From contig CATXUX010000008.1 in NCBI GenBank assembly GCA_958402795.1, forward strand, positions 55,867 to 119,866: a stretch of 64,000 bases of DNA. The letters are read 5' to 3'. Position numbers and translations under genes: made by a program. The DNA comes from an uncultured Lachnospiraceae bacterium. Its GTDB lineage: Bacteria; Bacillota; Clostridia; Lachnospirales; Lachnospiraceae. Positions 27,494 to 35,516 of this stretch are shown in pieces. Every line of letters starts with the position of its first letter. Positions within the stretch are counted from its first letter, which is position 1. Below the pieces are notes generated by a model. It was not told the origin of the DNA and did no database searches. It saw only the letters and a list, made by a program, of their open reading frames with translations.

Positions 27494-27593
27494 TCTTGCT
27501 TCTCCTTTCGTTTTATTTTGCTCCATACAGCAAACTGTTTTTCCGGTCTTTTCTCATAGTACACATTCACTGCTGTATTCTGTATCTATGTAT

Positions 27594-27713
27594 ATCTTAT
27601 TTTATTGATTAAACTTATACAACTCAAAAATTAGTCTGTTTGTCTGTATATTAGTCTGTTTTTTGAATTTTGTTTAATTTTTTGTTGAAGCAACTAATTT
27701 TATGACATATAAT
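27594..27713. promoter_or_regulatory. divergent promoters and AraC-type operator between GH2 and araC-like genes
   Basis: Minus promoter: -35 TTGTAT (27622-27617), 17 bases, -10 TAAGAT (27599-27594). Plus promoter: -35 TTGAAG (27685-27690), 17 bases, -10 TATAAT (27708-27713). Between them TTAGTCTGTTT occurs twice, at 27631 and 27651. The 20-base period (two helical turns) fits a dimer of AraC proteins just upstream of the GH2 promoter. Confidence 0.65.
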
Positions 27714-27762
27714 AAAAAGCAGAACAGCAAATAAATTTACTAAATTGACTAAGGAGTATATC

Positions 27763-28983
27763 ATGTTTTCACCCACCGAAATCGACTATAATCTAAATCT
27801 TTTACACGGCATATTTTCCTGCAATACTCTGATGTACTATTGGACATATGACGCCGACCTGCAGCTTCTGGATACAAACTGCAGTGATCTGATATTAAAT
27901 ACGATTTTTGAAAATACAGGATGCCAGGAATACATGTGGAAATATGGTCTTACGCACACCGCTCCGCTCCTTTTAAGCGCCCCTTTGGGATTAATGTGGT
28001 GTGCGGCATTTGAGTACCAGGAAAATTCTTTAAGCAGAATCCATCTGCTTGGACCTATTTTTACTACAGAAGTTTCCCAAAAAGGAATTGCTGATTCCAT
28101 AAAAAATTATGACATTCCCATAACCTGGAAAAAAAGACTGGTGGAATATCTTACGGAACTGCCCATTGTATCCAGCATCAATTTTTTCCAGTACGCGCTT
28201 ATGCAGCATTATGCCGTCACCGGAGAAAAACTGCACATCAGCGACGTACAGTTTCAGGAATTCGAAGATTCTAAAAAGCATCCTTCTTTATCCTCCTCTT
28301 CCCAGAAAGACCGTCATCATGTCTGGCAGACAGAACAGGCTCTGATGCAGATGATCCGGGATGGAAACCTGAACTATAAAAACGTTTTCGACCAGGCCAG
28401 CACAGTCAGTCATGGCGTGCAGATTAACTCTGACAATCCTATGCAGCAGATTCAGGTTACTTATATCGTATTTATTTCATTAAGCGTCCGTGCAGCCATC
28501 GAAGGCGGTCTCTCTCCGGATACGGCTTATGCCCTGGGCGACTGCTATATCCAAAGCATCATCAACTGCAAAACAATCTCTGAAGCTATGGCAATCGGAC
28601 ACACGATGTACGAAGATTTCATCCAAAGAGTCCACAAATATAAATGTAACCAAAATATCTCGCAAACCATCCAAAGCTGTTGCGACTATATTCAGATGCA
28701 CATAGAGGAAGAACTTTCCTTAAAGGATATCGCAAAACATTTTGGTTATACGGATTATTATTTTTCGAAAAAATTTAAAAAAGAAATGGGAGTCTCTTTC
28801 AATGAATATCTGAAAAAGGAAAGAATCCGCCATGCACAGACTTTGTTGAAAACAACCTCCCTCAGCCTTCAGGAGATTCGGGAAAGACTTCACTTTTGCT
28901 CCCGCACCTATTTTACAGATGCCTTTAAATCGGTTGTCGGAGTCTCTCCCTCAGATTATCGGAAGCAATATGACCGGTATTAA
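27763..28983 (+). CDS. AraC-family transcriptional regulator
   Basis: This 406-residue protein has a C-terminal AraC double helix-turn-helix (about 305-402; LSLKDIAKHFGYTDYYFSKKFKK, LSLQEIRERLHFCSRTYFTDAFK). The N-terminal region of about 290 residues is not a simple cupin; I do not recognise the sensor. ATG at 27763 has an AAGGAG site. It is divergent from the GH2-GH3 operon, and the direct repeats between them are its likely binding site. The similar repeats at 22.6 kb suggest that it also controls the second glycosidase operon. Confidence 0.9.
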   Translation: MFSPTEIDYNLNLLHGIFSCNTLMYYWTYDADLQLLDTNCSDLILNTIFENTGCQEYMWKYGLTHTAPLLLSAPLGLMWCAAFEYQENSLSRIHLLGPIFTTEVSQKGIADSIKNYDIPITWKKRLVEYLTELPIVSSINFFQYALMQHYAVTGEKLHISDVQFQEFEDSKKHPSLSSSSQKDRHHVWQTEQALMQMIRDGNLNYKNVFDQASTVSHGVQINSDNPMQQIQVTYIVFISLSVRAAIEGGLSPDTAYALGDCYIQSIINCKTISEAMAIGHTMYEDFIQRVHKYKCNQNISQTIQSCCDYIQMHIEEELSLKDIAKHFGYTDYYFSKKFKKEMGVSFNEYLKKERIRHAQTLLKTTSLSLQEIRERLHFCSRTYFTDAFKSVVGVSPSDYRKQYDRY

Positions 28984-29690
28984 TCATAATGAGCCGATTT
29001 CATTTTTCTTGCTGAATATACACTGTAAATTCCAATGCACAACACGAACACCGTAACTATGATGCCGGTTATACTGTTCATTGTCTTTCGAAACAACTCC
29101 TGCTCTTCTCCAAAGGAGGAAAACATTGCCGTCTGTAATGACAGAATGGAGACACAGGCGTCAATGTAGCCGATCCCCCGGATCGCCATCAAAAGCGGCG
29201 ACTGCAGCTTCCTGACTTTTACCAGATTTATTACGGCAATGGTAATCTTGTAAAAGGTATAAGTGGCAACCGCATAAATCAAAAATCCCGGATAATGCTT
29301 TCCTTCCTCTTCACAGACCATGAGAATGACCATGCCTGCCAGTGCGATCGTCATAACAAGAAACAGGATCCCGCATGTATGGTAAATCGCAATTTCCTCT
29401 GCCAGCAGCGCTTTTCCTTTCTCTTCTTTCTCCAGCTTTCGCTCATATCTTACCGCAAGGAACCGCATGGTACTTAACAAAATATAATAAGCGGATAATG
29501 TACCATACCACGCAGACTGGCTATATAATCCGACCACTCCGTTAAAAAGGGCAAATATTACATTCAATACCAGACCGAGAACTGCAAACACAACCGTACG
29601 ATATCTGTAATCTTCTCCCATTCGATACGCAAAATCTTCCGGCTTAATGCTTTTTTTCAATTTTTCCCTGTCCGCCATCATATCCGCCAT
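28980..29690 (-). CDS. multi-pass membrane protein of unknown function, paralogue of 5619-6308
   Basis: This 236-residue protein has about six transmembrane helices and a charged cytoplasmic N-terminus. It shares the LSTMRF helix end, the LQTAMFSSFG block and the MNSITG segment with the protein at 5619-6308. Its start (GGGAGGA site) lies inside the last 47 bases of the radical SAM gene in another frame, so the two are coupled. The end overlaps the stop of the convergent AraC gene by 4 bases. No function can be given. Confidence 0.75.
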   Translation of the reverse strand: MADMMADREKLKKSIKPEDFAYRMGEDYRYRTVVFAVLGLVLNVIFALFNGVVGLYSQSAWYGTLSAYYILLSTMRFLAVRYERKLEKEEKGKALLAEEIAIYHTCGILFLVMTIALAGMVILMVCEEEGKHYPGFLIYAVATYTFYKITIAVINLVKVRKLQSPLLMAIRGIGYIDACVSILSLQTAMFSSFGEEQELFRKTMNSITGIIVTVFVLCIGIYSVYSARKMKSAHYD

Positions 29691-31023
29691 GTGATTCCTC
29701 CCAGAGACGGTCTGCTACCGGCGCCCATTTTTCCGCCGTTTCCACGCATTTGTCAGAGAATTCTTCCGCACTCTCCAGATTCTGGTAATCCGTGCTCTTC
29801 GCATGGCTCTTCTCCACGATCTCCGTGAGTCTTCCCGGATTATCCAGCACCGGACAAGGACGAAGCAGATTCTCATTCCATGGCTGATTATCATGATATC
29901 CCATAAACAGCGGAGAACGGTACGCCTCCAGCAGTGTCTTCTCCCGAATGTTGGAATCGGAATAATGGATAAACGCACATGGCTCGATATCTCCGTTCGC
30001 ATTGATATGACAGTAGTAGCGGCCTCCGGCAATACAGCCCCCCACATATTCACCGTCATTCCAGAAATCTACGGTAAAAATCGGTTTTGTCTCGCGGTAC
30101 TCCCGGATCTTATGATACATCATCTCCCGCTGCCTGGCCGTTGCCATCAGTTCTTTCACAGCGCCTTTTCCCACCGGCATATATGTGAAGAACCACGCAA
30201 ACTTGGCTCCCATGTCGATCATCTGGTCAAAATATTCCTCACTTCCGATAACTTCTGCATTTGCAGACGTATAGCAGCAGGAGATGCCAAAAGGTAGTTT
30301 CTTCTCTTTTAAGATTCCCATGGCATGAATGATCTTCTGATAGGTTCCGTCTCCTCTTCTGGAGTCTGTCGCCTCCTCAAAGCCTTCAATACTGATTGCC
30401 GGAACAAAGTTCTTCACTCTGAGCATCTCGTCCGCAAATGCCTCGTCGATCAGTGTTCCGTTCGTAAATGCGGAGAACACACAATCCGGATGCGCATCAC
30501 AGAGGCGTAGAATATCTTTCTTTCTGACAAGTGGTTCGCCGCCGGTAAACAGATAGACATAAGTACCAAGTTCTACGCCCTGCGTCACAATGTCGTCCAT
30601 CTCCTCGTAAGTCAGGTTCATGTGGTTTCCGTACTCGGCCGCCCAGCACCCGGTACATTTCAGATTACATGCGCTGGTCGGATCCAGAAGGATCGCCCAT
30701 GGAATGTTGCAATTGTATTTCTTCCGGTTCTCTCTCTGCTTCTGGGAACCCACCAGCGCACCGTTGATGATAAAATTTTCAAACATGCGGTTTCTTACCT
30801 CCGGATCAAGATCCTTCCACAGGCTCATCACAAGCTGATGCCAGTTATTGTCTTTATCCAGAACTACACTTCTTACCGTTTCCCGCTGTGTTTTCAATGT
30901 GTCTTTCCGGTCAAATTTATCAAACCAGTCCAGAAGTTTGGGAAGATTCCTCTCCGGATCTTTATCCAGATATGAAAGTGCCTGTTTTACAGCAAATGCT
31001 TCTACGTTCTCTTTTAGTGCCAT
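29644..31023 (-). CDS. radical SAM/SPASM-type protein
   Basis: This 459-residue protein has an N-terminal helical region (1-100), then a radical SAM domain with the cluster motif CNLKCTGC (residues about 118-125), GGEPL and a C-terminal part with Cys residues around GCIAGGRYYCHINANGDIEPC. That last pattern fits SPASM-type auxiliary clusters. ATG at 31023 has an AAAGGAG site; the frame continues 36 codons upstream through an inverted repeat and is probably untranslated. The substrate is unknown. No small Cys-rich peptide gene lies nearby. It sits between the Etf/VOC operon and a membrane protein gene that it overlaps. Confidence 0.85.
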   Translation of the reverse strand: MALKENVEAFAVKQALSYLDKDPERNLPKLLDWFDKFDRKDTLKTQRETVRSVVLDKDNNWHQLVMSLWKDLDPEVRNRMFENFIINGALVGSQKQRENRKKYNCNIPWAILLDPTSACNLKCTGCWAAEYGNHMNLTYEEMDDIVTQGVELGTYVYLFTGGEPLVRKKDILRLCDAHPDCVFSAFTNGTLIDEAFADEMLRVKNFVPAISIEGFEEATDSRRGDGTYQKIIHAMGILKEKKLPFGISCCYTSANAEVIGSEEYFDQMIDMGAKFAWFFTYMPVGKGAVKELMATARQREMMYHKIREYRETKPIFTVDFWNDGEYVGGCIAGGRYYCHINANGDIEPCAFIHYSDSNIREKTLLEAYRSPLFMGYHDNQPWNENLLRPCPVLDNPGRLTEIVEKSHAKSTDYQNLESAEEFSDKCVETAEKWAPVADRLWEESHGGYDGGQGKIEKKH

Positions 31024-31055
31024 TGTCTTTTTCTCCTTTGCATTGATGTTTATAA

Positions 31056-31080
31056 CATACGCTCCTTTTGTTTGCGTATG
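31056..31080 (-). promoter_or_regulatory. inverted repeat upstream of the radical SAM gene
   Basis: CATACGC and GCGTATG are perfect 7-base arms separated by 11 bases, 33-57 bases before the start codon. It is operator-like; no regulator can be assigned. Confidence 0.35.
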
Positions 31081-31120
31081 GTTGTCGTTTTGTTTCAGAA
31101 TTATTAAGTTTCCCATACAA

Positions 31121-31147
31121 TAAAAAAACACCGGCCATAAGCCGGTG
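31121..31147 (-). terminator. intrinsic terminator of the acyl-CoA-dehydrogenase-like/Etf operon
   Basis: CACCGGC/GCCGGTG stem with a 5-base loop, followed on the minus strand by seven T. It lies just after the etfA stop. Confidence 0.85.
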
Positions 31148-31160
31148 CTTCGTATTTTTT

Positions 31161-32150
31161 CTATGCCTTTAGCAGTTTCAGCAGTTCATCAAGCATACTG
31201 CCGCTGTCCCCTACTACTTTGTAGTTTGAGATTTTAAAAATATCTGCATTTTCATTGGTATTGATGTTGATGATCAACCCACTGTCTTTCATCCCGCAAA
31301 CATGATGTGCCGCGCCGGAAACGCCAAAGCCGATATAGAGCTTCGGCCGGATCATCTTTCCGCTGGTTCCCACCATTGCACTTTCATTGTCCATGTATCC
31401 GATATCAACGATCGGCCGCGTATAGCAGAGAGATGCGTTTAATAGGCGCGCAAATTCTTTTGCCTTTTCAAAGTTATCCTCATCTCCGATCCCCAGGCCG
31501 GTGCAGACAACCGCCTCTGCCTCTTCGACCGGGATCTCTGCCGTTTCTATGACAGTCTTTTCAACCAGCTCGATTCCGGACTGCAGATCATCTAACCCGG
31601 TCGGCTGAAAGCTGCACACTTCCACCTGTTCTGCAGGCGTCAGCTCTTGTCTCTCAAAAACCCCCAGTGTAATGGACGCCATAACCGGCCGTGCTTTCGG
31701 AACCAGAATCTCCCCCATCAGTTTGCCGCCGAACGCCGGAACGATCATAACAAGTTCTTCCTGTTCATTCAGACAGATATCCGCACTGTGTGCCACGATT
31801 CCCGTATCCAGCTTTGCCGAAACGCCCGGCGCAATCTCTGCGCCGATCGCGGACGCGGCGATCAGAATCGTCTCCGGCTGTTTCTCCTTTGCCAGTTCAT
31901 ACAGCGCTGCTGTATAATATACCGGATTATATTCTTCCAGTTTTTCATGCTGCACTGTGATGATCTTATCAACGCCACTTTCTTTTAATTGTTCGGTCAG
32001 AGCACTGTCATCACTGAATAGAACTGCGGTATAGCAAGGTTTTTCCGACGCCTGCGCATACACACATTTCATCTTTGACAGGATTTCAAAGAAAGAGGAG
32101 GCAATGACATTCTGATTCTGTTCTGCAAAAATCCAAAGTTCTTTCGACAT
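31161..32150 (-). CDS. etfA: electron transfer flavoprotein alpha subunit
   Basis: This 329-residue protein has the N-terminal alpha/beta domain and the C-terminal FAD-binding domain of EtfA. The latter shows CTGLGIGDEDNFEKAKEFA, TRPIVDIGYM, GTSGKMIRPKLYIGFGVSGAAHH, GMKDSGLIININTNENADIF and the VVGD end. With EtfB it carries FAD and passes electrons between a dehydrogenase and another redox partner. It is the last gene of a five-gene unit (VOC, VOC, acyl-CoA-dehydrogenase-like, EtfB, EtfA), 13 bases after etfB. Whether this pair bifurcates electrons cannot be decided by eye. Confidence 0.95.
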   Translation of the reverse strand: MSKELWIFAEQNQNVIASSFFEILSKMKCVYAQASEKPCYTAVLFSDDSALTEQLKESGVDKIITVQHEKLEEYNPVYYTAALYELAKEKQPETILIAASAIGAEIAPGVSAKLDTGIVAHSADICLNEQEELVMIVPAFGGKLMGEILVPKARPVMASITLGVFERQELTPAEQVEVCSFQPTGLDDLQSGIELVEKTVIETAEIPVEEAEAVVCTGLGIGDEDNFEKAKEFARLLNASLCYTRPIVDIGYMDNESAMVGTSGKMIRPKLYIGFGVSGAAHHVCGMKDSGLIININTNENADIFKISNYKVVGDSGSMLDELLKLLKA

Positions 32151-32163
32151 CGCTCTTCCCCTC

Positions 32164-32967
32164 CTATCTCCTGATCAGCTTGCTGACAGTTTTCAGTATC
32201 TCTGCCGCCTTTTCGGCGTCGCTTCCTTCCAGTTCCACGCATTCCCGGTGATAATCTACATTCCGGTAATCGCCGGACTGGGTATAGGAACCTTCCAGTC
32301 CGATCCGGGATTCATCCAGATCGTCCAGATCTGCTGCCGTAAGCACGGTCAATGGTTTGTTCTTTGCCTGAAAAATCCCCATGACACTCGGATGGCGGAC
32401 CGTATTCAACCGTTTCGTCACTCCAAAGACTGCAGGAAGCGCCACCTTGTATGTATATACACCGTCGCTCATTTCTTTCTTTACAAGCGCCTGTCCTTCC
32501 TCTTCCATCTCAAAACCGATGACGTCCGTCATATGTGCGATCCCAAGCATTTCTCCCATCTGTGACGGAACCAGCGCGGTCGCTCCGTCGTCGCTGGCAT
32601 TTCCCAAAAGGATGAGATCAAACACTCCGGCCTTCTCCAGTCCTTTTACCAGAGAATACGACGTTGCGAGTGCATCTGCGCCGCCAAGTTTCCGGTCGCT
32701 TAAAAGATACGCTTCGTCACATCCATATGACAGTCCTTCTCTCAGCAGCTTTTCATTACTGCCAGGTCCCATTGAGAGCAGTGTGATCCTGCCGCCGAAT
32801 TTTGATTTTAACTGAAGAGCAAGCTCCACCGCATGAAGATCGGTACTGCTGATCACCGAATCGATTCCTTCACGGACCAGCGTTTTTCTGACCGGATCCA
32901 GCTGGATCTTGTCATATTGCTCCGGATCCGGCACAACCTTCAGGCATACTGCAATATTTAACGCCAT
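32164..32967 (-). CDS. etfB: electron transfer flavoprotein beta subunit
   Basis: This 267-residue protein has the EtfB pattern: NIAVCLKVVPDPEQ, a helix STDLHAVELALQLK, LLGNASDDGATALVPSQMGEMLG and the ALPAVFGVTKRLNTVRHPS segment that contacts the dehydrogenase. It binds AMP or a second flavin, depending on the class. It is 16 bases downstream of the acyl-CoA-dehydrogenase-like gene and 13 bases before etfA. The three form an obvious electron-transfer unit. Confidence 0.95.
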   Translation of the reverse strand: MALNIAVCLKVVPDPEQYDKIQLDPVRKTLVREGIDSVISSTDLHAVELALQLKSKFGGRITLLSMGPGSNEKLLREGLSYGCDEAYLLSDRKLGGADALATSYSLVKGLEKAGVFDLILLGNASDDGATALVPSQMGEMLGIAHMTDVIGFEMEEEGQALVKKEMSDGVYTYKVALPAVFGVTKRLNTVRHPSVMGIFQAKNKPLTVLTAADLDDLDESRIGLEGSYTQSGDYRNVDYHRECVELEGSDAEKAAEILKTVSKLIRR

Positions 32968-32983
32968 GTTTTTTCTACCCCTT

Positions 32984-34114
32984 TCACAGCATTTCCGATA
33001 TGATGTCTACAATATGAGGCAGCGCAAAACAGCCGATTGAATTCATCTTCGCATCACGCAGATAGCGCTCGATTCCATTTTCCACGATCGTTCCGTTACC
33101 GCCGTTGAGAACCAGACACTCACTTGCGACATGCTCAAACATGCGCGCGCCTTTGACCTTTGCCGCCCACGCACGTCCCATAACAGTCATATCGCCTCTG
33201 TCGAGATCTTCCAGCACACCGTAAACCAGGCCGCGGAATTCTTCGATCTCCATCCACAGTTCTGCAAATGTATGGCGCATTGCCTGATAGGAGTCGAACA
33301 GAGACTTGTCGCCATGCATTCTCTCTTTTGCGTAGCTTAACGTCTTCTGGAATACGCCTTCCGCGGAGCCTAACTGACCCGCCGCGAGCAGGATTCCGAT
33401 GCTGAACGCGCCGCCGAAGCCATCCATGTCAAAGGACGCCAGTACATTCGACATCGGCACCCGGCAGTTGTTAAAATAAATCTGACCGGTAGAAGAACCA
33501 TGCCACCCCATCTTATTTTCAATATGACCGACCTTGAATCCAGGCGCGTCCTTCGGGACGAGGACGATCGTATACTCTCCCAGCGGAGAAGCGTATGGTT
33601 TCTTCGTCTTGCATGTTACGGAATAATAATCCGATTCACCGGCATTCGTACAGAAGATCTTGCCGCCGTTAATCACACATTCGCCGCCTTCGAAGGACGC
33701 CGTTGTCTGAAAATCCTGCAGACGGGCAACTCCGGTAGGTTCGCATTGTGCGCCTGCTATCACAGACTCTCCGGCAACGATCGGTTTCACGATCTTGTCG
33801 ATCTGCTCTTCGTTTCCGATCTGTACAAGCATACTGGTTCCTGCGTGAAGAGAACTCAGGCACATGGCAAATGTGTTACTTTCCTTTGCAATCTCCTCCA
33901 GACAGATTCCCATGTCAACCCAGCGGGGACCAAAACCGCCGGCTTTTTCCGGGAACATCAGTCCGATGATCCCCAGTTCTCCCGCCTTTTTCAGAAGTTT
34001 ATGAGGATATGTATCATGCTCCTCCATCTCTTTGACAAAAGGCTTTACCTCTGTTGCTGTGAACTCTCTTACCATCTTCTGTAATTGCTCACGTTCTTCA
34101 TTCATATACCACAT
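32984..34114 (-). CDS. acyl-CoA dehydrogenase-like flavoprotein lacking the usual catalytic Glu
   Basis: This 376-residue protein has the three acyl-CoA dehydrogenase domains: N-terminal helices (1-115), a beta domain with the FAD motifs AQCEPTGVA and INGGKIFCTNAGESD (about 120-230), and C-terminal helices (240-376) with AAKVKGARMFEH and LNGGNGT. The segment that normally reads Y-E-G-T near the C-terminus is here IGCFALPH, so the catalytic Glu is absent. The alternative Glu of isovaleryl-type enzymes is not visible either. It therefore may not carry out ordinary alpha,beta-dehydrogenation of acyl-CoA. With EtfBA it is probably a reductase or dehydrogenase for an unusual substrate. The AGGAGG site supports the start at 34114. 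Confidence 0.88.
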   Translation of the reverse strand: MWYMNEEREQLQKMVREFTATEVKPFVKEMEEHDTYPHKLLKKAGELGIIGLMFPEKAGGFGPRWVDMGICLEEIAKESNTFAMCLSSLHAGTSMLVQIGNEEQIDKIVKPIVAGESVIAGAQCEPTGVARLQDFQTTASFEGGECVINGGKIFCTNAGESDYYSVTCKTKKPYASPLGEYTIVLVPKDAPGFKVGHIENKMGWHGSSTGQIYFNNCRVPMSNVLASFDMDGFGGAFSIGILLAAGQLGSAEGVFQKTLSYAKERMHGDKSLFDSYQAMRHTFAELWMEIEEFRGLVYGVLEDLDRGDMTVMGRAWAAKVKGARMFEHVASECLVLNGGNGTIVENGIERYLRDAKMNSIGCFALPHIVDIISEML

Positions 34115-34129
34115 ATCTGTTTCCTCCTT

Positions 34130-34558
34130 TTACATTCCCGCCAGATCTCTCATACTTTCGAATGGATATTCCGTCAGTTCAATGTAGAAACCAAAATCCT
34201 TTTTGGTGTCAAATACCGCTTCAAGAATCGGATTGTTGTCAATATATTCCAGCATCTTATATCCCATATTTTCCATATCCGAAATCGCTTCTTTCAGATT
34301 CGCCACTTTATAGCACACACAGAATATGCCGCTCGACTCTTCCGCTATCTTTGCAGAGAAGCTCTGAGAAGGATCGGTTACCTTAAAAACCTCAACGCCA
34401 ACCGGCGCCGGTTCATAGACCACATTCGTGCCATACTGCTCCGTCATATCTTCCTTCATAAAGAATGGCTGCCCCATAAATTTTTCGAAATTTTCGCTGA
34501 ATCGTTCAAAATGATCCGGATTTACATGCATATGGTCAAAACGTTCGATTTTAAACAT
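34130..34558 (-). CDS. VOC (glyoxalase/bleomycin resistance fold) family protein
   Basis: This 142-residue protein has two beta-alpha-beta-beta-beta modules. Metal ligands by position would be His in FDHMHV, Glu in GVEVF and Glu in FYIELTEY. The His expected at the start of module two is replaced (GIFCVCYKV), so metal binding may be altered. The VOC superfamily includes epimerases, lyases and dioxygenases, and dihydrodaidzein racemase of equol-forming bacteria belongs to it. GGAGG supports the start. It lies between the other VOC gene and the acyl-CoA-dehydrogenase-like gene. Confidence 0.8.
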   Translation of the reverse strand: MFKIERFDHMHVNPDHFERFSENFEKFMGQPFFMKEDMTEQYGTNVVYEPAPVGVEVFKVTDPSQSFSAKIAEESSGIFCVCYKVANLKEAISDMENMGYKMLEYIDNNPILEAVFDTKKDFGFYIELTEYPFESMRDLAGM

Positions 34559-34573
34559 GTTTTACACCTCCTG

Positions 34574-35146
34574 CTATTTGTAGGTTTTTTCACACATTAC
34601 TTTCTGCTCCGGGGAGCGGAAATCCCCCTGCGGCATTCCGGGAATGGTTGTCCAGCGCGGAATGGCCGGATGTTCGGAATCTTCGTAGAGCTGAATTACG
34701 TTTCCTTCCTTATCATAAAATACAAAAGTCATACATCCCGGCGCCGTCTCCCACGGTTTGCTCTGCGGCATATATCCGTTCTCTACGATCCATTCATACC
34801 ACGCATCGATGTCCTCAACTGCAAATCCCTGCTCGGTGTGTCCGGTATAGCCGTAATCTGTCTGCGGCGTAACAACGATCACTTCCGGATAAATCGGATG
34901 GCACAGTTCGATCGGCGCGCCCTTGCCATTATCCAGTGTAGCAATTTCCCATACATGATCGATGTCGTCTCCCCAGACTGCATCCGATCCGACATCATCC
35001 GACAAAGCATCATTCGGCACGATCAGTCTGGCGGTGAGCGTCAGTCCCAGTACATCCTGATAAAGGTGGATTGCTTCATCCATATCCTTCACCGTCGTCA
35101 TCTGATGATGTAAACTCCCAACCTGCATTTTCTTTTCTTCTGCCAT
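34574..35146 (-). CDS. VOC (glyoxalase/bleomycin resistance fold) family protein
   Basis: This 190-residue protein has two VOC modules with candidate ligands His in SLHHQMTTV, Glu in PIELCHP, His in GHTEQGFAV and Glu in VIQLYED, so a complete H-E-H-E site is possible. It is longer than the 142-residue neighbour because of an insert after strand one (about 45-75) and a C-terminal tail. ATG at 35146 has GGAGG at 8 bases; an ATG two codons earlier is too close. It is the first gene of the operon, divergent from the PucR-type regulator. It may be a metal-dependent epimerase, or pair with the smaller VOC protein. Confidence 0.82.
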   Translation of the reverse strand: MAEEKKMQVGSLHHQMTTVKDMDEAIHLYQDVLGLTLTARLIVPNDALSDDVGSDAVWGDDIDHVWEIATLDNGKGAPIELCHPIYPEVIVVTPQTDYGYTGHTEQGFAVEDIDAWYEWIVENGYMPQSKPWETAPGCMTFVFYDKEGNVIQLYEDSEHPAIPRWTTIPGMPQGDFRSPEQKVMCEKTYK

Positions 35147-35202
35147 GTTCATTTCCTCCTCTTTTCATTCATGCTTCCCGCACTTATTTCAACGTTGCTT
35201 TT

Positions 35203-35465
35203 ATTGTACCTTTTTGATTCTTCCTACAACAATCCGAAAACTGTCGGTTCTTTTTTGGGTAAGTTCCTACAAATTGTCTTGGAAATAACAATCTATTTCC
35301 GGATTTTCTTGTTCCCGGTTATCGCACTTTTGCGATTCCGCAGAAATGGCGCGCCGGAACTTTTTTTCAACAGCAAAAATGTCGGATATTTTCATTAAAA
35401 TACCGACTAACAGACGGATTATGCCCCTTGCTGTGATTGAAAAGTCATGCGAATCATTGTATAAT
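35203..35465. promoter_or_regulatory. divergent promoters and palindromic operator between the VOC/Etf operon and the PucR-type gene
   Basis: Plus: -35 TTGAAA (35437-35442), 17 bases, -10 TATAAT (35460-35465). Minus: -10 TACAAT (35208-35203) with a weak TTGTTG about 18 bases upstream. A palindrome GTCGG-N17-CCGAC (35381-35407), whose inner part ATATTTT/AAAATA also pairs, lies 30 bases upstream of the plus -35. The gap of 370 bases holds no other gene. Confidence 0.6.
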
Positions 35466-35516
35466 TTAAGGCAATTGAAACATACTTTACTTCTGTTTTG
35501 GGGAGGAATACATTCT

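Noticed and set aside
27745..27762. TTG start for the AraC regulator six codons upstream
   Set aside because: The AAGGAG site lies inside this stretch and is correctly spaced only for the ATG at 27763.
34085..35113. 342-codon plus-strand frame opposite the VOC genes
   Set aside because: Antisense shadow of two well supported genes with ribosome binding sites; no recognisable domain.
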